Assembly (NCBI GenBank): GCA_902500755.1
Contig: CABVRV010000032.1
Location: 1-36,024, forward strand
Source of the DNA: an uncultured Nitrospira sp.
GTDB lineage: Bacteria > Nitrospirota > Nitrospiria > Nitrospirales > Nitrospiraceae
Reading direction: 5' to 3'
DNA: 36,024 nucleotides
In this document: in pieces, positions 16,297-22,957 of the stretch
Layout: each line of letters starts with the position of its first letter
Position numbering within the stretch: the stretch's first letter is position 1
The notes under the pieces: model-generated
The model's database searches: none
Told to the model about the DNA's origin: nothing
The model's input: the letters and a program-made list of their open reading frames with translations, nothing else
Made by a program: the position numbers and the translations under genes

Positions 16297-17540
16297 AGCG
16301 ACGGCTCGATCTTGTGCCGTTCCATTTCGGACTTGAGGGCGAAGGAGCCCTTCGTCACAACCTGTTCGCCTGTTGTGACCCCTTCTAACACTCTGACCAC
16401 GTCTCCCTCTTCATTCCCCAACTTGACGGTCCGCGCTTCGAAGGTGCCGGCTTCCCGTTGAACAAACACCATCTTGCCGACAGGTCCATCCTGGACGGCC
16501 TCTAACGGTACGCTCAGCACGTCCGGACTTGAGATTGCCAACACGCTGATGATGGCGAACATTTCCGGCTTCAACAGTCGATCGGAGTTCGGCACGGTGA
16601 CCCGCAGGCTCATCGTGCGAGTTGCCGGGTCAAGTACGTCTCCGAGATAGGTGATGGTCCCACCGAAGATCGCATGGGGATAGGCCGCCACGACTACGGT
16701 GACTTTTTGATCCTTGCGGATGAATCGCACGTCCTTCTCCGGCACATTGCCGATCACCCACACATCCGTGAGATTGGCCACGGTAAAGAGCTTCTGCTCT
16801 GTTTCAACTACTTCTCCCCTCGTGATGTTTCGGGTGATGACTCGCCCGTCGAATGGTGCGCGTAGGGGCATGTCGGCCTTGATCGTCAATTCTCGATCAA
16901 GCCTGTCGATCTCCTCAGGAGGCACACCAAGCAATTGGAGACGGTTTTTTGCTTCCCGCACTTCGGCTCGTGCCGTCTTCATGGCAGCTTCGCGTCGTTG
17001 CAGTTCCGCAAGGCTGACAGCCTTGTTTTCATACAGATCCTTGGCGCGGAGATGCGCCAGCTCCGCTTCATGCAGTCTTGCCCCGGCCTTGAGATAGTCT
17101 CCTTCCGCAACGCCAAGGTCCACGCTATGGAGCATCGCCAGGAGCGCACCCTTTTTCACGTCCTGCCCGACATCGACATGGACCTTCACAACCCGGCCAC
17201 GAATTAGGGTGGTGACCTCGGCCAGTTCGTTTTGGTTGGCCTGGACGGTGGCGGGAAATTCACGATGTGAAAGAAGTTGCCCATGCGTCACCGGCACGAG
17301 TTCCAGCTGCATGCGGGACAACTCTTCCGGCGTGAGACGCAACAGCCCTGATTGTGCGGAATGTGAGTCCGGTTTGACTGTAGAGGTATCCGACGGTTTG
17401 TTCTCGCAGGCAATGCCCACCGTTATGATTACGCAAGTCGTCAGACTACATATGGCCCGAGCGAGAAATTTAGTTGGCCTTTGATTCGGTCGGTTATAAC
17501 CCACGGATCGCAACTCCTTGGCATGGCGCTTCGAGCTCAA
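16293..17540 (-). CDS. czcB: RND periplasmic adaptor (membrane-fusion protein), CzcB/CusB type
   Basis: Up to 415 residues from a TTG at 17538-17540 with GAGGAAGG just upstream. A GTG at 17504, preceded by AAGGAG, would remove 12 residues and gives an equally good export signal (AICSLTTCVIITVGIACENK, possibly acylated at the Cys although the lipobox is weak). The rest is a classic adaptor: barrel-sandwich half GRVVKVHVDVGQDVKKGALL, alpha-hairpin (about 150-215, EAELAHLRAKDLYENKAVSL), second lipoyl half MPLRAPFDGRVITRNITRGE, beta-barrel and membrane-proximal domain. It joins the inner-membrane pump to an outer-membrane channel. It is the first gene of the czcBA unit, divergent from the gene at 17742. 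Confidence 0.9.
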   Translation of the reverse strand: MSSKRHAKELRSVGYNRPNQRPTKFLARAICSLTTCVIITVGIACENKPSDTSTVKPDSHSAQSGLLRLTPEELSRMQLELVPVTHGQLLSHREFPATVQANQNELAEVTTLIRGRVVKVHVDVGQDVKKGALLAMLHSVDLGVAEGDYLKAGARLHEAELAHLRAKDLYENKAVSLAELQRREAAMKTARAEVREAKNRLQLLGVPPEEIDRLDRELTIKADMPLRAPFDGRVITRNITRGEVVETEQKLFTVANLTDVWVIGNVPEKDVRFIRKDQKVTVVVAAYPHAIFGGTITYLGDVLDPATRTMSLRVTVPNSDRLLKPEMFAIISVLAISSPDVLSVPLEAVQDGPVGKMVFVQREAGTFEARTVKLGNEEGDVVRVLEGVTTGEQVVTKGSFALKSEMERHKIEPSL

Positions 17541-17741
17541 GTACCTTCCTCATCCATTTGACCCTCTCGCACGGGGCATGCCTCAAAACACGTTGTTTTC
17601 CTCTTGCGGAGCTCGATATTCGTGGTCTATTGCCACTGTACGGATATGGCGCTGTAGCGAAATGCGACAGTCGTGCTGTGGACTGCTTGGCGCTCATGAT
17701 CGTTGATATGAGATACTGATTTAGAAAGGGATCGACCCAGC

Positions 17742-18692
17742 ATGGAAATCCAGCCCCAATTTCCAGACGAACAATCTCCAAGGGGTGAATTTACCCGCCA
17801 GCCGGACGCGTTCCGAGGATGGGTCACAGCCGACGGCAGCTTGGGCTATCTCGCTGAACCGGGACGCTATCATCTCTACGTATCATGGGCCTGCCCATGG
17901 GCCCATCGTACAATCATCGTACGCAAGCTGAAGCAGCTCGAAGGTGTGATCGGGATGACGGTCGTCGATCCTATTCGTGACGAGCGAGGATGGGCATTTC
18001 GCGAGGGGTCGGGCCACTCCCTCGACCCTGTCAATGGGTTTCAGTACCTCCGTGACGCGTATAAGGCGACCGACCCGAACTACATCGGGCGAATCACGGT
18101 TCCCGTGCTGTGGGATCGAGTCACGAAACGCATCGTCACCAATTCTGACGATGACCTGATGAGAATCTTCAACGGTGAGTTCAATCGATTCACTGAAAGC
18201 CCGATCGACCTGTATCCGGACGGACTCCGGCAGGAGATCGACGAGCTCAACTCGTTCATCTACGAGAACGTGAACGATGGGGTCTATCGAGCGGGATTCG
18301 CCACATCGCAACAAGCCCACGAACGAGCCGCAAGGCGATTGTTTGCGGCGCTGGACCGACTCGATGCACGCCTTGCCGTCCGCCGTTACCTATTCGGACC
18401 GGAGCTTGTGGAAACCGACTGGCGACTCTTTGTCACGTTGGTCCGGTTTGATGCGGTGTACTACGGTCATTTTAAGTGCAACATACGGCGAATCATCGAC
18501 TACCCGAATCTCTTCGGATATCTCAAAGACCTCTACCAAACCGACGGCATCGCCGAGACCGTGAATGTCGACCATATCAAGCGCCATTACTACATGACGC
18601 ACGACGACATCAATCCGACTCGTATCGTCCCAATCGGCCCCGACCAAGACCTCTCGACACCGCATGGGCGTGACCATCTAAGCTCGCGTTAG
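17742..18692 (+). CDS. Glutathionyl-hydroquinone reductase (xi-class GST)
   Basis: 316 residues. The N-terminal region carries GRYHLYVSWACPWAHRTIIV, with the catalytic Cys51 in the C-P-W-A-H-R motif that defines xi-class enzymes of the YqjG/PcpF/ECM4 type. RITVPVLWDR and IVTNSDDDLMRIFN give the cis-Pro and glutathione-binding edge. The helical C-terminal domain includes ETDWRLFVTLVRFDAVYYGH, HFKCNIRRIIDYPNL and HIKRHYYMTHDDINPTRIVP, all typical of the family. These cytoplasmic enzymes reduce S-glutathionyl-hydroquinones with glutathione and help in quinone detoxification. AAAGGG lies 11 bases before the ATG, a long spacing. The gene stands alone, divergent from the metal-efflux operon. Assignment is firm. 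Confidence 0.92.
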   Translation: MEIQPQFPDEQSPRGEFTRQPDAFRGWVTADGSLGYLAEPGRYHLYVSWACPWAHRTIIVRKLKQLEGVIGMTVVDPIRDERGWAFREGSGHSLDPVNGFQYLRDAYKATDPNYIGRITVPVLWDRVTKRIVTNSDDDLMRIFNGEFNRFTESPIDLYPDGLRQEIDELNSFIYENVNDGVYRAGFATSQQAHERAARRLFAALDRLDARLAVRRYLFGPELVETDWRLFVTLVRFDAVYYGHFKCNIRRIIDYPNLFGYLKDLYQTDGIAETVNVDHIKRHYYMTHDDINPTRIVPIGPDQDLSTPHGRDHLSSR

Positions 18693-18928
18693 CTGCTCCA
18701 GTCACAATGCCGGAGGCTTCGGATCTTTCCATCCCCGTTCATTGTCTAATGGAATAGACAGTCCTGATGACATTCTCCCCATCTCGCGGAACATGCTTGG
18801 GTTACGCATGGTTGTAGCCGCCTCTTTCTGCGGAGTTTTGGAACAGTCTTTCTTGATCAATTCAAGCACAAGAGTTGCTCCATCACGAACCTATGGGTTC
18901 GCAATCTTTTTAACTGAAAGGAGCAGTT

Positions 18929-19009
18929 ATGGACATGATGTGGCTGTTCGCCCTTGTAATGGGTGCACTCCTCATTGGGGGAATCGTCGTCTACAAGAAG
19001 AGTGTGTAA
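18929..19009 (+). CDS. 26-residue single-helix membrane protein (YxKSV tail)
   Basis: AAAGGAG stands six bases before the ATG, an ideal ribosome site. The frame encodes MDMMWLFALVMGALL, continues as one membrane helix, ends IGGIVVYKKSV and stops at TAA (19007-19009). The short acidic N-terminus and Lys-containing tail suggest an N-out, C-in single-pass protein of the inner membrane. A near-copy of the same length lies at 21384-21467 on the other strand, with identical MD start and Y-x-KSV end. That second copy argues strongly that this is a real gene rather than chance. Transcription probably ends at the terminator at 19154. Candidate roles are a small subunit or regulator of a membrane enzyme or transporter. 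A type I toxin is an alternative. Confidence 0.75.
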   Translation: MDMMWLFALVMGALLIGGIVVYKKSV

Positions 19010-19015
19010 CTCGTC

Positions 19016-19067
19016 GTCCCAGATTGGGACTGCCCCGTGGGAAAGCGCTTGGTTTCCGAGAAGCGCT
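19016..19067 (+). ncRNA. Possible structured 3' region or small RNA after the mini-gene
   Basis: Downstream of the mini-gene the transcript can fold GTCCCA-N3-TGGGAC (19016-19030) and AGCGCTT-N10-AAGCGCT (19044-19067), before the strong terminator at 19154. There is no reading frame with a ribosome site between 19010 and 19153. A 145-base structured leader to a terminator is long for a plain 3' end. It could be a 3'-derived small RNA or an antitoxin-like RNA. The evidence is only these stems. Confidence 0.3.
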
Positions 19068-19153
19068 CATGCTTGGAAAGCCGTCTGGTCGTGGGGATGG
19101 AGACCTCTCCCAGGGCAACTAGACTTTCGCTTCGTCGAGCCCCTTCCTAAATG

Positions 19154-19195
19154 CCATCGCTCGCCTTTCTCAAAGGCGAGCGATGGTTTTGTTTC
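19154..19195 (+). terminator. Strong intrinsic terminator
   Basis: CCATCGCTCGCCTTT (19154-19168), loop CTC, AAAGGCGAGCGATGG (19172-19186): a perfect 15-bp stem followed by TTTTGTTT. This is the strongest terminator in the window. It ends the plus-strand transcript carrying the 26-residue gene. On the minus strand it lacks a U-run after the stem but does have AAA/TTT pairing, so it may also limit read-through from the other side. Confidence 0.9.
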
Positions 19196-19229
19196 TGCGC
19201 GTAATGTCGTAAGTTGATCGGTTTGCGCC

Positions 19230-20075
19230 TTATCTGACAACAAGTACTGAACAGGCACTCTGTTGCGCGAGTTTCATCGAGACGCTGCCTTGGAGAAAAC
19301 GCGTAACGGCGCTTCGCCCTTTGGCCCCTGTGACGACCAGATCCGGCTGCTCGCGATTGACCACCTTCATAATTTCTTCAGCGGCTGGCCCCACGCATGG
19401 AAACTGCCTGACGCGATACCCGATTTTCTCAAGCTTTGCCGCCTCTTGTGCAAGCAGTTTTTCCCCGGCTTCCTTCACCACTGTATAGCGAAGGAACGGC
19501 ATGACATGCACCAGCAGAATGATAGGTGGCTCGGCTTTTGGCCCGACCTTGAACTGCTTGGCGAGGAACCGAAGGGCTTTGGTGGAGGAGGGAGAGCCGT
19601 CCGTCGCCACGAGCATCCGCCGAAGAGTTTGGGGAGGCTCTTTCACAATCAAGACCGGACAGGACGCATGGAGTGTCACGGTTGTCGAGACACTTCCCAG
19701 CACAAAACGATCGATAGCATCTAACCCGCGGCTCCCGACCACGATCAATCCCTTGTGACCCGCCTGTTCGATCAGGGCTTGTGCAATCTTGTCCTGCACG
19801 ACGCGCACCGAGCCCTTAAGCCCTAGCTTCACGAAGCGCTGCTTCGTCTCTGCTTCTACCCGCTTGGCTCGAGACTCCACAAGGTGAATGGCTTCCCCTT
19901 CGTCCGGTTCATACCCGCTGACGAACGGTTGGACGATGAACGACGGTCGTACGGATTGAAGGTCCATCGCATGAATCGCTGTGACTCGTGGCGCCATCCG
20001 AAAAGGCATCTCGCCGAGCCAACCCAACGCCCATTCAGAATACTTTGATCCATCCACTCCTATGACGGCTTTCAT
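19230..20075 (-). CDS. Universal stress protein, two UspA domains in tandem
   Basis: 281 residues from the ATG at 20073-20075 behind GGGAGGAGG; the frame six codons longer lacks support. Domain 1 (about 1-145) begins MKAVIGVDGSKYSEWALGWL and holds GSRGLDAIDRFVLGSVS. Domain 2 (about 150-281) begins RRMLVATDGSPSSTKALRFL and holds GAKGRSAVTRFLQGSVS. Both keep the ATP-binding pattern G-x2-G-x9-G-S, so both sites probably bind ATP. These cytoplasmic proteins accumulate under starvation, oxidative or respiratory stress. It is a single gene, with the plus-strand terminator between it and the mini-gene. Confidence 0.92.
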   Translation of the reverse strand: MKAVIGVDGSKYSEWALGWLGEMPFRMAPRVTAIHAMDLQSVRPSFIVQPFVSGYEPDEGEAIHLVESRAKRVEAETKQRFVKLGLKGSVRVVQDKIAQALIEQAGHKGLIVVGSRGLDAIDRFVLGSVSTTVTLHASCPVLIVKEPPQTLRRMLVATDGSPSSTKALRFLAKQFKVGPKAEPPIILLVHVMPFLRYTVVKEAGEKLLAQEAAKLEKIGYRVRQFPCVGPAAEEIMKVVNREQPDLVVTGAKGRSAVTRFLQGSVSMKLAQQSACSVLVVR

Positions 20076-20313
20076 CGGCCTCCTCCCTTGCACGAGAGAT
20101 TCTTATGACCCAATGTCCTGACTCCGCCTACGCTGATAAGAGAGACGCAACGTTGATGCCACGATCATGCGGCCGTAGCCGCTGTCCGTCAGCCCCTCTT
20201 TCAGGAGAACAATTCAGAAATAAATGAATGGCGGGTAACTCGACTTTTTTGGTACAGTGCGCCACTGCTGCCTCAATGCTCGTGTTATTAATCTCAAGAG
20301 GGTTATCCGAAGG

Positions 20314-21237
20314 ATGAAGACAACAGGCGCGTGTAGGCCGGCCTGCTTCAGGCAAGGTGAATATGGACTCGTTCTTGTCGTCGTATTGATCGTGCTTTCC
20401 GGTTGCGCGGCTCAAAAAGCCGCAACCAGCCCACTCACTCCAAACATCGGACAAAACGCACAGCCTGTTCTTCTGGCTGATGTCGATCCAAGGACCATCC
20501 CGTCAGCAGCACCAGCCCACGACACGGTTTCTGAAGAGCCATTTGATCCGTTTTCCAAACCGGGTGAAGAGGGGGTCGAAGAGTACGATCCATGGGAGCC
20601 ATTGAACAGTAAGGTTTTTGATTTCAACTGGCAGCTTGATCGCTGGCTGCTGAAGCCTGCGGCCAAGGGTTATAACTTCATCGTCCCCAACATCGTCCAG
20701 GTGGGCTTCAGCAATTTCTTCTACAATATTCGTGTCACGCCACGCTTCATGAATAATCTTTTCCAGGGCAAGTTCAAAGGCGCGGGGATAGAAGCGGGTC
20801 GCTTCCTCATCAATACGACGGCCGGGGTGGGTGGATTCTTCGATGTGGCCCAACACTTTCACCTGACCACGCCGGAAGAAGATGCCGGACAGACACTCGG
20901 GTTTTACGGAGTCAGACCCGGCCCCTATATCATGGTGCCGTTTCTGGGACCGTATACCGCTCGAGATCTTGTCGGGTACGTCGGAGACATCGCCCTGAAT
21001 CCCGTCTATTGGTTGATGTTCCCGGTCATTGAGATCGATGCCATTCCTTCCGTCGTCCCCCATGCAAATAGGACAACGAGCTCTCTGATTCTCCTGACGG
21101 CGCGTGGAACAGAAATCGTGAATGATCGCTCATTGAACTTGGAGAAGTTCCAGGGGGTAGAGGAGTCCACCTTGGATCTCTATGCGGCGGTCCGTAACGC
21201 CTACCTTCAAAAGCGCGCCAAGGCAATCCGAGAATAA
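20314..21237 (+). CDS. mlaA: MlaA/VacJ-type outer-membrane lipoprotein
   Basis: 307 residues from the ATG at 20314. A lipoprotein signal ends VVVLIVLSGC with the acylated Cys31; there is no Asp at +2, fitting outer-membrane sorting. After a 60-residue linker comes the MlaA core: DPWEPLNSKVFDFNWQLDRW, NFFYNIRVTPRFMNNLFQGK, GRFLINTTAGVGGFFDVAQH, EDAGQTLGFYGVRPGPYIMV and PFLGPYTARDLVGYVGD. This is the doughnut-shaped phospholipid channel that removes phospholipid from the outer leaflet and passes it to MlaC. No mlaBCDEF genes lie in the window. The ribosome site is unclear (GAGGG 11 bases away). An earlier GTG at 20257 is less likely because it would spoil the signal. Confidence 0.9.
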   Translation: MKTTGACRPACFRQGEYGLVLVVVLIVLSGCAAQKAATSPLTPNIGQNAQPVLLADVDPRTIPSAAPAHDTVSEEPFDPFSKPGEEGVEEYDPWEPLNSKVFDFNWQLDRWLLKPAAKGYNFIVPNIVQVGFSNFFYNIRVTPRFMNNLFQGKFKGAGIEAGRFLINTTAGVGGFFDVAQHFHLTTPEEDAGQTLGFYGVRPGPYIMVPFLGPYTARDLVGYVGDIALNPVYWLMFPVIEIDAIPSVVPHANRTTSSLILLTARGTEIVNDRSLNLEKFQGVEESTLDLYAAVRNAYLQKRAKAIRE

Positions 21238-21383
21238 TTGATCGACGTTCTTCAAGCTCTCGCGTCGTTGTCTTGAAGTGCGCTTGGGGTCTCCCCAACC
21301 AACGACCCCGTTTGGATGACCATCGAGTTGGCTTGCCCCACAGCTCAGTCAGTATCACACATTACGAAGTGGCAGAGCGCCGA

Positions 21384-21467
21384 TTAAACGCTCTTGTTGT
21401 AGATGATAATGCCGACGACGAAGATCACTAGCATCACGGCTGCAAACGTTAAGAAGGTACTATCCAT
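21384..21467 (-). CDS. 27-residue single-helix membrane protein (YxKSV tail)
   Basis: GGAG lies eight bases before the ATG (21465-21467). The product starts MDSTFLTFAAVM, runs through one hydrophobic helix (LVIFVVGIII) and ends YNKSV before TAA (21384-21386). Compared with the 26-residue protein at 18929-19009 it has the same MD start, a membrane helix of the same span with the GxxxY spacing kept, and an identical K-S-V end. The DNA of the two genes is clearly diverged while the protein pattern is kept, which points to selection. It is convergent with mlaA and about 150 bases from its stop. Function unknown; see the twin gene for options. Confidence 0.75.
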   Translation of the reverse strand: MDSTFLTFAAVMLVIFVVGIIIYNKSV

Positions 21468-21880
21468 AGTAGTTACTCCGTTCGCCTGGACCCACCACAG
21501 CAAATGCCCTCAAGGATGAGACCGATGGACAGCTCTTGCCTGAGGAAAACTCCCAAGGACGACAGCCGAAAATCTGATGCCAAACAACAACTTGGCCCCA
21601 TGGACATTGGGAAACCAAGATCTTCCAAAACTTATTCCGCAGAAAACATGTTGTCAAGTAACTTGGACGGAACACCCGGAGCAAATTGATCGGTGCAGAA
21701 TACGAGGAGGCCGCAAGGTCATTACGGTCTTTATAGGCACACAAAGACCGATGAGGATCATAACTACCCCGTGACCGTGAACAGCAGGTTCACTCACCAG
21801 TGAGCAATGAAGCTGCGAAAAATTATGAGGATTATGTATCTTTGTCGAAAAGAATCCGGTGGAAAGCTGGGAAGAAAATA
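21468..21880. other. Gene-free stretch with several short hairpins
   Basis: 413 bases with no supportable gene. CGGTCTTT (21725-21732) pairs with AAAGACCG (21743-21750) around ten bases. Next come GTGAAC-N5-GTTCAC and CTCAC-CA-GTGAG side by side near 21777-21805. None is followed by a good U-run. The cluster lies downstream of the minus-strand gene at 21881 and may hold its transcript end, plus the promoter of the 27-residue gene. Confidence 0.45.
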
Positions 21881-22141
21881 CTAGACAGCAGTCTGAACGC
21901 GACCGTGTCTTGAAGAAACCTTGGAAGGCTCACCTGCTATTGGATAGACCTGAACCGAGTAGGTCCGATCCGGGTCTAGTGTCACGCAAACCTTGCCCGT
22001 CTTATTGAGATAATCGATGGCCAAGTATACTTGATTCCAAGTCAGGTCAGGACACAGCCCCACGACCTCTTCCATTGAGCAGCGAGCCCCAAACTCGTCC
22101 AGTGCCCGATGAACACGTTCTATAATCGCTGAAACCTGCAT
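21881..22141 (-). CDS. Small winged-helix-like protein
   Basis: 86 residues with GAGGAAGG four bases before the ATG. MQVSAIIERVHRALDEFGAR is followed by SMEEVVGLCPDLTWNQVYLA, then IDYLNKTGKVCVTLDPDRTY. This gives two helices, a turn, a putative recognition helix and a two-strand wing, a compact winged helix-turn-helix of about 70 residues. The tail (PSKVSSRHGRVQTAV) is polar. It could be a transcription regulator or, as with many small wHTH proteins, a protein-interaction module. The site ACTAGGGATGTCACTAGT (22202-22219) lies 61 bases upstream and may be bound by it or by the neighbouring response regulator. Confidence 0.7.
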   Translation of the reverse strand: MQVSAIIERVHRALDEFGARCSMEEVVGLCPDLTWNQVYLAIDYLNKTGKVCVTLDPDRTYSVQVYPIAGEPSKVSSRHGRVQTAV

Positions 22142-22201
22142 TCGACCTTCCTCAGCAATACTTTATGATCGAATAATAATCAGTTCGCCCTACACTTGTG
22201 A

Positions 22202-22219
22202 ACTAGGGATGTCACTAGT
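22202..22219. promoter_or_regulatory. Imperfect ACTAGG/ACTAGT repeat, candidate operator
   Basis: ACTAGGGATGTCACTAGT shares 14 of 18 positions with the perfect inverted repeat at 10087-10104. A further ACTAGT lies at 22236-22241. It sits in an AT-rich spacer between the response-regulator stop (22304) and the gene starting at 22141. ACTAG-type words are not rare in this window, so significance is modest. Confidence 0.3.
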
Positions 22220-22303
22220 AAGACGAAGGTATATTACTAGTGGTTTGATATCGTACTTATTATAGACTTCGGTCTCTATCAGGTACCCGACTCGGGAGCA
22301 TCC

Positions 22304-22957
22304 CTACGTCGACACGCTCACGAGGCCCTCAGCGATTGCGTACTTGATGAGCTCGGCGGTGGAATGCAGATCGAGTTCGCCCATGATGCGAAACTTATGG
22401 AATTCCACGGTCTTCACGGAAATATTGAGAATAGAGGCAATCGTTTTGGTGCCTTTTCCCTCCGCGACAAGCTGGAGCACCTCACGTTGCCGTTGTGTCA
22501 AAGACGTCACCAATGGCTTGCTTGGCTGCCCATCCGGAGATTGGAGTGTCGCCGCCAACACATCCTTCGTGATCAGCGGAGTCATGTAATGTTGACCTCG
22601 CATGACGGCCTGAATAGCTTGCTTGAGTTCCACCGCCGCTGATCGTTTTATCAGATAACCTGCAGCCCCAGCCTTAAAGGCTTCTGTCGCATAGGTGGGA
22701 GTGGCGTGCATAGTTAGAAAAATGAGCTTGCTTTCCGGCACCGACTTGGTCAACTGACGCGCCGCATCCAACCCGTTAAGCAGCGGCATGGAGATATCGA
22801 GCAATACGATGTCGGGGCGTAGCTGTTCGGCCATTTCGACCAACGTACGCCCATCTTCCACCATCCCAACCACCTCGCCCTCGGCTTCGACCAGCTTCCG
22901 CAGCCCGGCCAGAACAATGGCGTGATCATCTGCCATCAAAATACGCGGCCGTTTCAT
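22304..22957 (-). CDS. NarL/FixJ-family response regulator
   Basis: 217 residues. The receiver domain (1-120) has the acidic pair in ILMADDHAIVL, the phospho-acceptor Asp54 in IVLLDISMPLLNG, Thr82 in FLTMHA and Lys104 in GYLIKRS, all present. The LuxR-type helix-turn-helix (about 150-212) reads LTQRQREVLQLVAEGKGTKT, then IASILNISVKTVEFHKFRIM. The ATG overlaps the kinase stop by four bases (ATGA), so the pair is coupled. Phosphorylation by the upstream kinase should drive DNA binding as a dimer. Target genes are unknown; the ACTAGG-type sites in this window are candidates only. Confidence 0.93.
   Translation of the reverse strand: MKRPRILMADDHAIVLAGLRKLVEAEGEVVGMVEDGRTLVEMAEQLRPDIVLLDISMPLLNGLDAARQLTKSVPESKLIFLTMHATPTYATEAFKAGAAGYLIKRSAAVELKQAIQAVMRGQHYMTPLITKDVLAATLQSPDGQPSKPLVTSLTQRQREVLQLVAEGKGTKTIASILNISVKTVEFHKFRIMGELDLHSTAELIKYAIAEGLVSVST

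Noticed and set aside
6248-22248. Shared 12-mer CTAGTGGTTTGA at 6248-6259 and 22237-22248 as a promoter element
   Set aside because: Two copies in AT-rich spacers may be chance, and no consistent distance to a gene start was found.
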